From contig JBCDIZ010000010.1 in assembly GCA_038748365.1 (NCBI GenBank), positions 1 through 64,000 on the forward strand: a DNA stretch of 64,000 bases, written 5' to 3'. This DNA is from Alterisphingorhabdus sp038748365. GTDB lineage: Bacteria > Pseudomonadota > Alphaproteobacteria > Sphingomonadales > Sphingomonadaceae. The notes beneath the pieces are model-generated. The model saw only the letters and a list, made by a program, of their open reading frames with translations. It had not been told where the DNA came from and made no database searches. The translations under genes were made by a program, and so were the position numbers. This document shows positions 17,827 to 26,534 of the stretch, one piece after another. Every line of letters begins with the position of its first letter. Within the stretch, counting starts at the first letter, position 1.

Positions 17827-17860
17827 TACTTCGCGCGACACGAACGGCTATAGCATTTTC

Positions 17861-18466
17861 ATGATCGCCAAACTCACCGGAAAACTTGACGATGTCAGCA
17901 GCGACACCGCGATAATCGATGTGCAGGGCGTCGGTTATCTGGTCCATGCCTCGGCGCGCACCCTCTCCAATCTTGGCGCGCGCGGCGACAGCATTACGGT
18001 GCATACCGAAATGCAGGTCAGCGAAAACGATATGCGGCTAATCGGCTTTGCTAGCGCCGCCGAGCGCGATGGTTTCCGGCTTTTGATTAACGTCCAAGGC
18101 GTTGGCGGCAAGGTCGCGCTGGCGATCCAGTCCGCGCTGACGCCAGAAGAACTCGGCACCGCCATTGCCCAAGGCGATGTAGCGCAAGTGACCCGCGCAC
18201 AAGGCGTCGGCCCGAAACTTGCCAAACGCATCGTCAATGAGTTGAAAGACAAGATGGGCGGCGTTGATCTGGGCGGCGCGGGCGTATCCGGCGCGGCCCC
18301 CGCCCCGGCAGGCAGCGCCAGCGCCGATGCAGTATCCGCGCTCACCAATCTGGGCTTCAAGCCAGTCGAAGCAACCCGCGCCGTTGCGGCCGCAGAAGCG
18401 GAACTGGGCGATACTGGCGATCTGGATGGGCTGGTAAAACTGGCGTTGAAGAAGGTCGGACGCTAA
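17861..18466 (+). CDS. ruvA: Holliday junction DNA helicase subunit RuvA
   Basis: A 201-aa junction-binding protein with the family's three domains: an OB-fold (MIAKLTGKLDDV...GVGYLVH), tandem helix-hairpin-helix motifs (INVQGVGGKVALAI and AQGVGPKLAKRIVNELKDK), and the C-terminal RuvB-contact domain (ADAVSALTNLGFKPVEATRAV) after a Gly/Ala/Pro linker. The frame is open upstream through the repeat, but ATG 17861 matches the family start. It tetramerises on junction DNA and loads RuvB. Confidence 0.94.
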   Translation: MIAKLTGKLDDVSSDTAIIDVQGVGYLVHASARTLSNLGARGDSITVHTEMQVSENDMRLIGFASAAERDGFRLLINVQGVGGKVALAIQSALTPEELGTAIAQGDVAQVTRAQGVGPKLAKRIVNELKDKMGGVDLGGAGVSGAAPAPAGSASADAVSALTNLGFKPVEATRAVAAAEAELGDTGDLDGLVKLALKKVGR

Positions 18467-18518
18467 CCGGACCTCTATATTTATTCGACAATTTCCTACA
18501 ATTCTCTATAATAATCCT

Positions 18519-18776
18519 ATGACTCAGCTAAACGTCTCCATCCCACCCGCCCTGAAAGACTGGATTGACAGCCGCGTTGCCGAAGGCCGCTATGCCTCGG
18601 CCAGCGACTATATCCGCGATATTATCCGCCGCGATCAGGACAGCATCAATGCCGAAACCGAATGGCTGCGCGAGCAGATTCAGATCGGGTTGGATTCGGG
18701 TATAAGCGATGAAACACCCGAAACGGTCATCGAGAATGTGATAGCACGGCGGAAACAACGCCATGGCCTTGGTTGA
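18519..18776 (+). CDS. ParD-type antitoxin
   Basis: An 85-aa protein of the ParD/CopG ribbon-helix-helix group. The N-terminal strand TQLNVSIPPALKDWIDSRV and YASASDYIRDIIRRDQ are typical. The C-terminal part should wrap the toxin. It overlaps the ParE-like gene by 14 nt, and such pairs normally repress their own promoter. The pair is inserted between ruvA and ruvB. Confidence 0.88.
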   Translation: MTQLNVSIPPALKDWIDSRVAEGRYASASDYIRDIIRRDQDSINAETEWLREQIQIGLDSGISDETPETVIENVIARRKQRHGLG

Positions 18777-19059
18777 ATTCGCGAACGCCGCCATAGCGGA
18801 TTTGGACGAAATCGACGACTACAGCATAGAGCAATTCGGCGAAGACGCTGCGCAAAGCTATATGCATGGGTTTAAGGAAGCATTTGCTCAATTGCAGGAC
18901 TATCCGCGATCCGGTCAACCCGCGACAGAACTGGGCAAAAGCATGCGCTGTCTAACCCATCGCCGCCACCGCATCTTTTATCGCATTGAGGCTGAGCAGG
19001 TGTTGATACTGCGCATACTCCACAAAGCCATGGATGCTAAGCGGCAGTTCGCCAGCTAG
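18763..19059 (+). CDS. ParE/RelE-superfamily toxin
   Basis: A 98-aa toxin of the ParE group: VEFANAAIADLDEIDDYSIEQFG at the start, YPRSGQPATELG in the middle and RHRIFYRIEAEQVLILRILHKAMD at the end. ParE toxins poison DNA gyrase, while RelE relatives cleave mRNA; the sequence favours ParE. It is overlapped and coupled by the antitoxin gene, and both seem intact. The ruvB ribosome-binding site follows 54 bp downstream. Confidence 0.88.
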   Translation: MALVEFANAAIADLDEIDDYSIEQFGEDAAQSYMHGFKEAFAQLQDYPRSGQPATELGKSMRCLTHRRHRIFYRIEAEQVLILRILHKAMDAKRQFAS

Positions 19060-19124
19060 CCTTGCCGACATTCCCAACCCAATTCCCGCTTTCACGAAAC
19101 AGACATTTTGTTTAGGTGGAAGCC

Positions 19125-20156
19125 ATGGAAGCTGAAGACCGCCTGATCTCCGCCGAGCGTGCCACCGAAGACGCCGACGCTGCCTTGCGGCCGAAAAGCC
19201 TGTCCGAATTTATCGGACAGGAAGCGGCGCGGGCGAATTTGCAGGTGTTTATCGAAGCCGCCAAGGCGCGCGGTGAGGCGCTGGACCATGTGCTGTTCTT
19301 CGGCCCGCCTGGGCTGGGCAAGACGACCCTCGCCCAGATTGTCGCTAAGGAAATGGGCGTTGGGTTTCGCGCCACGTCCGGCCCGGTGATCGCCAAGGCT
19401 GGCGATCTCGCGGCGTTACTCACCAATCTCGAAGAAGGCGATGTGCTGTTTATTGATGAGATTCATCGGCTCAATCCGGTGGTCGAGGAAGTGCTCTATC
19501 CGGCGATGGAGGATCGCGCGCTTGATATCATTATCGGTGAAGGCCCCTCGGCGCGCTCGGTACGGATTGATCTGCCCGCCTTTACCCTGGTCGGTGCAAC
19601 CACGCGGCAGGGGCTGCTGACCACGCCGCTGCGCGACCGCTTTGGCATTCCGGTGCGGCTCAACTTCTATACTGTCGAAGAACTGCTCCTCGTCGTTACC
19701 CGCGCGGCCCGCCTACTCGGCCTTGCCATCGCTGAGGATGGCGCACGTGAAGTGGCCCGCCGCGCGCGGGGTACGCCGCGTGTTGCCGGGCGGCTGCTGC
19801 GCCGGGTGCGCGATTTTGCCAATGTGGCGGGCGCCGAAACTGTCGATGCCAAAACCGCCGATGCAGCGCTGACCCGGCTGGAGGTCGATGCGCTCGGCCT
19901 TGATGCCATGGACCGACGCTATCTCACCATGATCGCCGATATCTATAAGGGCGGTCCGGTGGGCGTCGAAACGCTGGCGGCGGGCCTCAGCGAACCGCGT
20001 GATACTATTGAGGATGTGATCGAACCCTTTCTGATCCAGCTCGGTCTGATCGCCCGCACAGCGCGCGGTCGCCAACTCAATGATCGTGGTTGGAAGCATT
20101 TGCGACTGAACCCGCCGGAGGATAAGCCGGTTGATGGCGATTTGTTTTCCGAGTGA
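19125..20156 (+). CDS. ruvB: Holliday junction helicase motor RuvB
   Basis: A 343-aa AAA+ ATPase driving branch migration with RuvA. The Walker A motif is FFGPPGLGKTT, Walker B is FIDEIHR, sensor 1 is GATTRQGLLT, the arginine finger region is PLRDRFGIPVRL, and the C-terminal winged helix is DTIEDVIEPFLIQLGLIARTARGR. A GTG at 19116 is possible, but AGGTGGA at 19114-19120 fits as the ribosome-binding site for ATG 19125. It is separated from ruvA by the parDE pair. Confidence 0.95.
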   Translation: MEAEDRLISAERATEDADAALRPKSLSEFIGQEAARANLQVFIEAAKARGEALDHVLFFGPPGLGKTTLAQIVAKEMGVGFRATSGPVIAKAGDLAALLTNLEEGDVLFIDEIHRLNPVVEEVLYPAMEDRALDIIIGEGPSARSVRIDLPAFTLVGATTRQGLLTTPLRDRFGIPVRLNFYTVEELLLVVTRAARLLGLAIAEDGAREVARRARGTPRVAGRLLRRVRDFANVAGAETVDAKTADAALTRLEVDALGLDAMDRRYLTMIADIYKGGPVGVETLAAGLSEPRDTIEDVIEPFLIQLGLIARTARGRQLNDRGWKHLRLNPPEDKPVDGDLFSE

Positions 20157-20162
20157 TTGGCA

Positions 20163-21290
20163 ATGCGCTCGCCCATGCTAAACCGACGGCAGGTGGGCCA
20201 AATACTGGGCGGCGCGGCGCTCTTTTCCGCCCTGCCCACTCTCAATGCCTGCACCGGGGAAGCCGCTATGACTGATAGCAAAGGCTATTATCTCCCCGAA
20301 GAGTCCGAGCCGCATCAATGCACCTTTATGCAATGGCCGGTGAACCGCAACGTGCATCCCGATCCGGTGTTTCTCGAGATGCTGCAGGCGAGTATTGCCA
20401 AGGTCGCGAAAAGCATCGCCGCTTTTGAGCCGGTCATCATGCTGATGGCAGCAGAGCATAAAGCATCCGCGCGGCGACTTTTGAGCGATGCGGTGGAGAT
20501 ATGGGACATCCCCACCGATGACCTGTGGTGCCGCGACTCTGGCCCATGTTTTGTGCGCAATGCCGCAGGTGATCTGGCGGTGCGCCAGTTTAACTTTAAT
20601 GGCTGGGGCGGCAAACAGGTGCATGGCCATGATGGCAAGGTCGCCGCGCACGTCGCCGAACGGCTCGGCCTGCCGGTGCTGAATAACGGCCTTGTCGGCG
20701 AGCCGGGCGGGCTGGAGCATGATGGCGAAGGCACCGTCATCGCGCATGAATCGAGCTGGGTGAACCCCAATCGCAATCCTGGCACGCGCGACGAGATTGC
20801 CGCGCTGATCCTCGAAGCGGTCGGGGCGGAAAAGCTGATCTGGGCTGAAGGTGTCTATGATCAGGATATAACCGACTATCATATCGACGCACTGGCGCGT
20901 TTCCCGCAGCCCGGCACAGTGCTGATCCAACTGCCCGATAAGGGGGATGTTGCTGATGATCCCTTCGCCGCTTCCGCTTATGATAGCTATGATATCCTCG
21001 CCGCTGCCAAAGACGCCAAGGGCCGCAAGCTGGAGATGGTCACCATCCCGCAACCCTATGATATCCGGGTCAAGGCCGAAGATTTTGTCGCCTCTTATGT
21101 CAACTACTATATCTGCAACGGTGCGCTGATCGGAGCGCAATTTGGCGATTCCGAGGCCGATGCAGAGGCTCAGTCAATCCTCAGCGACCTTTACCCTGAC
21201 CGCGAGATTGTCCTGCTCAATGTCGACCCCATAGGTGAGGTCGGCGGCGGCATCCACTGCGCGACCCAGCAAATGCCGATCAGCGGCTAG
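20163..21290 (+). CDS. agmatine deiminase-like protein with Tat/lipoprotein leader
   Basis: A roughly 375-aa member of the agmatine deiminase (PAD_porph) family, expected to convert agmatine to N-carbamoylputrescine and ammonia. It carries DDLWCRDSGPCFV, the substrate-binding FNFNGWGGK, HVE-type acid/base residues (GGLEHDGEG, DYHIDALARF) and the nucleophile Cys in GGGIHCATQQ. Unlike cytoplasmic AguA, it begins with an RR-containing leader (LNRRQVGQILGGAALFSA) ending in Leu-Asn-Ala-Cys. It is therefore probably exported by Tat and lipid-anchored. The TTG at 20157 or ATG 20163 start directly after ruvB; I use the ATG. Confidence 0.85.
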   Translation: MRSPMLNRRQVGQILGGAALFSALPTLNACTGEAAMTDSKGYYLPEESEPHQCTFMQWPVNRNVHPDPVFLEMLQASIAKVAKSIAAFEPVIMLMAAEHKASARRLLSDAVEIWDIPTDDLWCRDSGPCFVRNAAGDLAVRQFNFNGWGGKQVHGHDGKVAAHVAERLGLPVLNNGLVGEPGGLEHDGEGTVIAHESSWVNPNRNPGTRDEIAALILEAVGAEKLIWAEGVYDQDITDYHIDALARFPQPGTVLIQLPDKGDVADDPFAASAYDSYDILAAAKDAKGRKLEMVTIPQPYDIRVKAEDFVASYVNYYICNGALIGAQFGDSEADAEAQSILSDLYPDREIVLLNVDPIGEVGGGIHCATQQMPISG

Positions 21291-21327
21291 CGTGTTTAAG
21301 GCGTATGGGATTTCGTTTGAAATACTC

Positions 21328-21400
21328 CGTTCGTGTCGAGCGTGTCGAGACACAGTGCCCTACCGCACCGGCCTCTCGACTTCGCTCGAGGCGAACGGGC
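21328..21400. repeat. TCGAGACAC-type intergenic inverted repeat
   Basis: CCGTTCGTGTCGAGCGTGTCGAGACAC pairs with the downstream CTCTCGACTTCGCTCGAGGCGAACGGG to form a long imperfect hairpin. A near copy is at 63302-63377, and a partial arm is at 16571. The element fills most of the gap between the agmatine deiminase and ybgC genes. Confidence 0.8.
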
Positions 21401-21533
21401 AAGGTGGATTATCTATAATTCTAACCGAATAGCCGCAGCCCATTGCGACCAGTTGAGTCACGGTTGCGATCAGTGACTCTGACGCAGCAGATGCCGCTTT
21501 TCATGGGCTTTGTTTCCGCCTATTTGCCTGTTC

Positions 21534-21998
21534 ATGACCGAAACGAAACCACCTGCGGACCTCGCCCCCTTTGCCGGGCGCTTTGTTGACCGGACGCACT
21601 GGTTTGCGGTGCGGGTCTATTATGAGGACACTGATTTCTCCGGCATCGTCTATCACGCCAATTATCTGCGCTTTTGCGAGCGTGCGCGCACCGATATGCT
21701 GCGCGCCATCGGCATTGATCAGCGCGCGACACACGAGGCCGGTATCGGCACCTATGCGATTATGGGCATGGATATCCGCTATCATCTGCCGGCAAAATTT
21801 GATGATGCGCTGATCATTGCCAGCCGCGCGACACAAATCCGCGCCGCCGGGTGCCATATTCAGCAACGAGTCATGCGCGATGATGATCTGATCTTTACCG
21901 CCGAAGTCAAAGCCGCTTTCCTCAACCCCAAGGGCCGCCCGACACGGCAGCCAAAGGAATGGGTTGAGGCGTTCAATTCCGTTCTTGTCAGCGAATAA
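21534..21998 (+). CDS. ybgC: YbgC acyl-CoA thioesterase of the Tol-Pal cluster
   Basis: A 154-aa hot-dog fold thioesterase. The active-site motif YYEDTDFSGIVYHANYLRF contains the catalytic Asp of the 4-hydroxybenzoyl-CoA thioesterase type. YbgC heads tol-pal operons and hydrolyses short acyl-CoA or acyl-ACP linked to phospholipid metabolism. The frame is open to 21510, but ATG 21534 starts MTETKPPADLAP, the usual form. It is followed by tolQ 31 bp on. Confidence 0.92.
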   Translation: MTETKPPADLAPFAGRFVDRTHWFAVRVYYEDTDFSGIVYHANYLRFCERARTDMLRAIGIDQRATHEAGIGTYAIMGMDIRYHLPAKFDDALIIASRATQIRAAGCHIQQRVMRDDDLIFTAEVKAAFLNPKGRPTRQPKEWVEAFNSVLVSE

Positions 21999-22029
21999 AC
22001 TGCAATAAACCAAGGGAATCAACCAGCCT

Positions 22030-22728
22030 ATGCTCGATCAAATGGGGTTATCGACCGAGACCGTCACCCTCTCCCCCATCGCCCTGTTCATGGAGGCCGA
22101 TATCATCGTTAAGCTCGTGATGATCGGCCTGGCGCTGGCCAGTATCTGGACATGGACGATCATTTTCAGCGTTGCCGGGCGGCTGCGCGGCGCGCGGCGT
22201 GACAGCGAAAAATATGAGGCAGATTTCTGGAAGACCGACGATATTGATGCCTTTTACAAGACACGCGGCAACGATGATATTCCGGCTGCCAAGGTGCTGT
22301 CCGCCGGGGTGGACGAATGGCGGCGTTCTACCTCCAATGGCAAGCTCGACCGCGAAGGCACGCGTCAGCGGCTTTCCACGGTGATGAATGCCAGTGTCAC
22401 CGAAGAGATTGACCGCATGTCGGAGCGGCTGAACTTCCTCGCCACGGTCGGCAGTGTCGCGCCCTTTGTCGGCCTGTTCGGCACCGTCTGGGGGATTATG
22501 CGCAGCTTTTCCGCCATCGCGGCAGAGCAGAACAGCTCGCTTGCTGTGGTCGCGCCGGGCATTGCCGAGGCATTGTTTGCGACCGCTATAGGCCTGTTTG
22601 CCGCGATCCCGGCGGTGATTGCCTATAACCGTTTCTCGCATAAGCTGAATATGCTGGAAGCGCGGCTGTTCCGCTTTGCCGATGGTTTTCACGCGACGCT
22701 GAGCCGTGAGCTGGAAAAGGGCGCATAG
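22030..22728 (+). CDS. tolQ: TolQ inner-membrane proton-channel subunit
   Basis: A 232-aa ExbB/TolQ family protein with three membrane helices (KLVMIGLALASIWTWTIIF; LATVGSVAPFVGLFGTVWGIM; IAEALFATAIGLFAAIPAVIAYN). The conserved GLFGTVWGIM and ATAIGLFAAIPA line the proton path. With TolR it uses the proton motive force to energise TolA during outer-membrane constriction. It is 4 nt from tolR. Confidence 0.95.
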   Translation: MLDQMGLSTETVTLSPIALFMEADIIVKLVMIGLALASIWTWTIIFSVAGRLRGARRDSEKYEADFWKTDDIDAFYKTRGNDDIPAAKVLSAGVDEWRRSTSNGKLDREGTRQRLSTVMNASVTEEIDRMSERLNFLATVGSVAPFVGLFGTVWGIMRSFSAIAAEQNSSLAVVAPGIAEALFATAIGLFAAIPAVIAYNRFSHKLNMLEARLFRFADGFHATLSRELEKGA

Positions 22729-22732
22729 GGAT

Positions 22733-23266
22733 ATGGGTGCGCAACTGGGCGGCGGACAGAGCAATGGGCGGCGGCGCGGTCGCGGTGGTCGTGCGCCGAT
22801 GTCCGAGATCAACGTCACGCCCTTTGTCGATGTCATGCTGGTGCTGCTGATCATCTTTATGATCACCGCGCCGCTTCTGGTGGCTGGTGTGCCGATTGAA
22901 CTGCCCGAAAGCCGCGCCAACCCGATTGAGCAGGAACGCGAACCAGTGCAGATCTCGCTGACCAGCGATAATGCCATCTATATCAATGAGGAGGAAGTCA
23001 GCCCCGGTGATCTGCCTGCTGCCTTGCAGGCGATCCGCGCTGATGGTGGTGAAGAGGCGCCGCAGATCACATTACGCGCCGACCGGGCCCTCGATTATGG
23101 CAGTGTTGCCTTGGTATTGGGCGAGCTGAATCGCGCAGGTCTGAACAAGATTTCGCTGGTAACACAAGCCGGTGGCGATAGCTCTGGACCATCGCGACCA
23201 GCCGCTGACATCGATACTATTGACCCCGATCTGGTCACAGGCGGTTCATCTGATGGCGCTAGATAA
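22733..23266 (+). CDS. tolR: TolR
   Basis: A 177-aa ExbD/TolR protein. The N-terminal cytoplasmic part is Gly/Arg-rich, the single helix is FVDVMLVLLIIFMITAPLL with the proton-carrying Asp (SEINVTPFVDVML), and the periplasmic domain follows. An upstream in-frame start at 22706 lies within tolQ; ATG 22733 gives the family start MGAQLGGG. The C-terminal tail overlaps the possible tolA start region. Confidence 0.93.
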   Translation: MGAQLGGGQSNGRRRGRGGRAPMSEINVTPFVDVMLVLLIIFMITAPLLVAGVPIELPESRANPIEQEREPVQISLTSDNAIYINEEEVSPGDLPAALQAIRADGGEEAPQITLRADRALDYGSVALVLGELNRAGLNKISLVTQAGGDSSGPSRPAADIDTIDPDLVTGGSSDGAR

Positions 23267-23276
23267 TGGCGCTGTC

Positions 23277-24056
23277 ATGAGGCAATCCGAAGCTATCGGA
23301 CTGGGCGTTGCCATTACCGGTCACGCCATATTGCTGGCGGTGCTGTCGCTGGGCATCGCCTCGCGCGCCGGTTTGAGCGTCCCGCAGCAATCGGTTGCGG
23401 TTGTACTCGCTGATGAGGTCGGGCTGGTGGACACCTCGCCCACACCCAATGTCGAAGCGGCCACTAGCATGGCGCCGGAAGTCGGCGAGATAGAGCCTTT
23501 TGCGCCCGATGAGTTTGCGGAAGAAACCCCGGATGAGGTGCCGCCGCCCGAAGTGAGCAAGCCGACGACGCAAACACAGGTCGCCGCTGCTCCCAAGCCA
23601 CCACCGAGACCGGTTGACCGCAGCCAGCGCCGTCGTCCCGACCAGAGACAGCGCGGATCACGACTGGGCAATGACTTTCTCGACGGCGTGACCGATCAGG
23701 AATCGCTCAGCCGCAGCCGCAATGCTCCAGGAGCTAAGGCTGGTCCTGCCGTAGTCGCTTCCTTGCAGCGCGAGATTGCCAACAGGCTCAAACCCAAATG
23801 GAACAAGCCCAGTGGTGCGGATGTCGATAAGCTTATTACGACCGTGCGTTGGACTATGAAGGAAGATGGTTCCCTCGCAAGCGCGCCACGGTGTATCTCC
23901 CAAAAAGGCGTTACTGCATCAAATCGTCCACAAAAGGACAAGCATTGCGAAAATGCTATTCGCGCTGTGCGTTTAGCAGCCCCCTTCACTACCCTGCCAG
24001 CAAAGTATTATAGCAGTTGGCGGGAAGCTACTTTTACCTTTGATTGGAAGACCTGA
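23277..24056 (+). CDS. tolA: TolA-like periplasm-spanning protein
   Basis: A 259-aa protein with an N-terminal membrane helix (GLGVAITGHAILLAVLSLGI) and a long acidic Pro/Glu-rich linker (about 60-110). A basic segment (RPVDRSQRRRPDQRQR) and a C-terminal TonB/TolA-type domain follow. It links the TolQR motor to Pal at the outer membrane. ATG 23253 or the in-frame 23172 are possible; I use 23277, where MRQSEAIGLG matches the usual TolA start. Its TGA overlaps the tolB ATG. Confidence 0.88.
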   Translation: MRQSEAIGLGVAITGHAILLAVLSLGIASRAGLSVPQQSVAVVLADEVGLVDTSPTPNVEAATSMAPEVGEIEPFAPDEFAEETPDEVPPPEVSKPTTQTQVAAAPKPPPRPVDRSQRRRPDQRQRGSRLGNDFLDGVTDQESLSRSRNAPGAKAGPAVVASLQREIANRLKPKWNKPSGADVDKLITTVRWTMKEDGSLASAPRCISQKGVTASNRPQKDKHCENAIRAVRLAAPFTTLPAKYYSSWREATFTFDWKT

Positions 24057-25387
24057 TGATAGATCGAGTTCAAGCTTTTCTGGCATTGGCTGCCATCATC
24101 ATGGCGATACCAGCGGCGGCCATTGCCCAAGTTGAAGGAACTGTGACGGGTGAAGGTGGTGCCAACCAAATCTCCATCGCCGTACCTGCCCTGCCGACAC
24201 CACAGAATGCCCCAACACCCGCAGGCGATACCGATGATCTGGGCGAACAGGTGAGCGATGTGGTGGTGTCCGATCTGCGCTCCAGTGGCCTGTTCAAACC
24301 GCAAGGCCGCAACGCGGTGCGCAATATCAGCTTTGGCGAAGTCACCAGCCCGCAATTTCCCTATTGGCAGGGTCGCAATGCCGAGGCGCTGATTCAGGGT
24401 TTTGTTCGCGCCATGCCCGATGGTCGCATCACCGTGGGCTGCTATCTTTATGATGTCGCGCTGGGCAGCGAATTGACACGTCAGGGCTTTGTGGTTGAGC
24501 CAGCCGATTGGCGCCGCGCTGCGCATAAATGCGCCGATACCGTCTATTCGCGGCTCACCGGAGAAAGCCCGTTTTTTGACAGCCGCATCGCCTATATCGC
24601 CGAAACCGGTCCCAAGGATAATCGCACCAAGAGACTGGCGATTATGGACAGTGATGGCGCCAATCACCGCTTTATCACCAATGGCCAGGCAACGGCGCTG
24701 ACCCCGCGTTTCTCGCCCGATTATCAGTCGATTGTATACTTAAGCTATCTCAATGGCAGCCCCAGCATCTATATCTATGATGTTGGCAGCGGCAAGCAGC
24801 GGCGGGTATTCACCACCACCAACGCCACCTTTGCGCCACGCTGGTCACCCGATGGCAAAACCATATTGTTTTCCATGGCAGTCGCGGGCAACACCGATAT
24901 TTACAGCATCTCGGCACAAGGTGGCCGCCCCAAGCGGCTGACCAATTCGCCGGGTATTGATGTCGGCGGCAGCTATTCGCCCGATGGCAGCCGGATCGTG
25001 TTTGAAAGCGACCGCTCCGGCTCACAACAAGTCTATGTGATGAACGCCAGTGGCGGCAATCAGCGCCGGATCAGCTTTGGCGGCGGTCGCTATGCCACGC
25101 CCGAATGGAGCCCCCGCGGTGACCTGATCGCCTTTACCCGGACATCGGGCAATTTTCGCATCGGCGTGATGACGCCGAGCGGCGGCAATGTCCGGCTGCT
25201 CACCAATAGCTGGCAGGATGAAGCACCGACATGGGCGCCAAATGGACGTATCATCCAGTTTTTTCGCACTGAGCGCGGGTCAGGAAGGACATCATTATGG
25301 CAGGTGGATTTGACCGGTGCCAGCGAGCGACGGTTGCGCACACCAGTAAGTGGCTCAGACCCGAGCTGGGGGCCGGTGCTACCCTAA
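24056..25387 (+). CDS. tolB: TolB periplasmic beta-propeller
   Basis: A 443-aa exported protein (signal FLALAAIIMAIPAAAIAQ). It has an N-terminal alpha/beta domain (VSDVVVSDLRSSGLFKP) and a six-bladed propeller built of WD40-like PD40 repeats, visible as FSPDYQSIVYLS, WSPDGKTILFS, YSPDGSRIVFES and WSPRGDLIAFTR. It binds Pal and shuttles between it and TolA. ATG 24056 overlaps the tolA stop (TGATG), which argues against the earlier TTG 24044. Confidence 0.95.
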   Translation: MIDRVQAFLALAAIIMAIPAAAIAQVEGTVTGEGGANQISIAVPALPTPQNAPTPAGDTDDLGEQVSDVVVSDLRSSGLFKPQGRNAVRNISFGEVTSPQFPYWQGRNAEALIQGFVRAMPDGRITVGCYLYDVALGSELTRQGFVVEPADWRRAAHKCADTVYSRLTGESPFFDSRIAYIAETGPKDNRTKRLAIMDSDGANHRFITNGQATALTPRFSPDYQSIVYLSYLNGSPSIYIYDVGSGKQRRVFTTTNATFAPRWSPDGKTILFSMAVAGNTDIYSISAQGGRPKRLTNSPGIDVGGSYSPDGSRIVFESDRSGSQQVYVMNASGGNQRRISFGGGRYATPEWSPRGDLIAFTRTSGNFRIGVMTPSGGNVRLLTNSWQDEAPTWAPNGRIIQFFRTERGSGRTSLWQVDLTGASERRLRTPVSGSDPSWGPVLP

Positions 25388-25526
25388 ATAGGGCGTCATA
25401 TTCTTGCAGTGTATCGCGATTACGCTGGTGACAAAGGAAAAAATGAGCATATTTTATTGCAGGGGAATATCTGTTGGCACAGGCATTTATGAAAGGGCTG
25501 GTGCTGACCAAGGCAAGGAGAATGAA

Positions 25527-26075
25527 ATGATTCAGGCTGTCTCGAAACATGTAATAGGCCGCACTATCGGCAAGGTTGCATTGATCTCTGTGTCGATATT
25601 GGCGCTATCCGCATGCGGCAAAAAGGCACCGCCCGAATTGCCGCCCGAGCCGGTAGCGACCACTACACCTGCTCCCGCTCCGGTATCTACGCCGGCGCCG
25701 ACCGGCCCTGTTCCCGGCAGTCAGGCTGATTTTATTGCCTCGGTGCGTTCGGATCGGGTGCTGTTTGACACCGACCGCTTCAATATTGACAGCGACGATC
25801 AGGTGACACTGCAGAGCCAGGCCCAATGGCTGTCGCGTTATCCCGGCAAACAGATCATCATTGAAGGCCATGCCGATGAACGCGGCACACGCGATTATAA
25901 CCTTGCCCTTGGCGAACGCCGCGCCAATGCCGCGAAAAACTATCTGGTAACGCTGGGCGTGGCGCCATCGCGTATCCAGGTGATCAGCTATGGCAAAGAG
26001 CGCCCCGAAGCTCTTGGCTCCACAGAAGCCGCCTGGGCACAAAACCGGCGTGCGGTAACTGTGACGGTGCAGTAA
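25527..26075 (+). CDS. pal: Pal peptidoglycan-associated lipoprotein
   Basis: A 182-aa outer-membrane lipoprotein: signal with lipobox LALSAC, a Pro/Ala-rich linker (about 30-60), and an OmpA-like domain with the peptidoglycan-binding block IEGHADERGTRDYNLALGERRA. The frame is open from 25404, but AAGGAG at 25515-25520 and the signal peptide fix ATG 25527. It is the last tol-pal gene and is followed by a strong terminator. Confidence 0.95.
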   Translation: MIQAVSKHVIGRTIGKVALISVSILALSACGKKAPPELPPEPVATTTPAPAPVSTPAPTGPVPGSQADFIASVRSDRVLFDTDRFNIDSDDQVTLQSQAQWLSRYPGKQIIIEGHADERGTRDYNLALGERRANAAKNYLVTLGVAPSRIQVISYGKERPEALGSTEAAWAQNRRAVTVTVQ

Positions 26076-26095
26076 CCACTCGCAAAGACGCATAG

Positions 26096-26135
26096 AAAAA
26101 AGCCGCGCGAACCTCTCTGGTTCGCGCGGCTTTTT
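26096..26135 (+). terminator. rho-independent terminator after pal
   Basis: AAAAAGCCGCGCGAACC pairs with GGTTCGCGCGGCTTTTT over a 5-nt loop, followed by T residues. It ends the tol-pal transcript and can act in both directions. Confidence 0.92.
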
Positions 26136-26156
26136 GTTCTTTGTTTTATAGCGTGA

Positions 26157-26456
26157 TCAGGCTTTTTTGGTACCTGTCATCGCCATTTTGCCGAATGCAC
26201 CAGCATTGACAGTACCGGTCAGCGAATCGCCATCGACCGTGGCTTCGCATTCCAGCTTCATCGGCATCGGCACTTTCATGTCCATGGTCCAGGTCAGGGT
26301 GCTGCCATCAACTTTGCCGTCGGTGATTTCCAGCGTGCCCATCTGGCCAGCGTTTTCGCCAGTCCAGCTATCGCCATCGACATTGACGGTCAGCACAGAT
26401 GTCTGGTCGCCCATGGGGGATTTGGTTACGCAATCATAAGAACCTGCTACGGACAT
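26157..26456 (-). CDS. small conserved beta-rich protein of unknown function
   Basis: A 99-aa cytoplasmic protein (no signal). The start ATG 26456 follows AAGGAGAAG. The sequence is a chain of short beta strands (SVLTVNVDGDSWTGE, GTLEITDGKVDGSTLTW, LECEATVDGDSLTGTV), suggesting a small lipocalin-like or beta-barrel fold. Similar short proteins are widespread in sphingomonads, but I know of no function. It converges on pal, sharing the terminator region. Confidence 0.72.
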   Translation of the reverse strand: MSVAGSYDCVTKSPMGDQTSVLTVNVDGDSWTGENAGQMGTLEITDGKVDGSTLTWTMDMKVPMPMKLECEATVDGDSLTGTVNAGAFGKMAMTGTKKA

Positions 26457-26534
26457 AATCTTCTCCTTACTCAAATTATCTAAGCACTGTGCTGTCTTAG
26501 CATCGGATGCGTCTGGCTCAAGCCGTTTATCGCG

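Noticed and set aside
20178..21140. 320-aa minus-strand frame over the agmatine deiminase gene
   Set aside because: Shadow of a strongly supported plus-strand gene.
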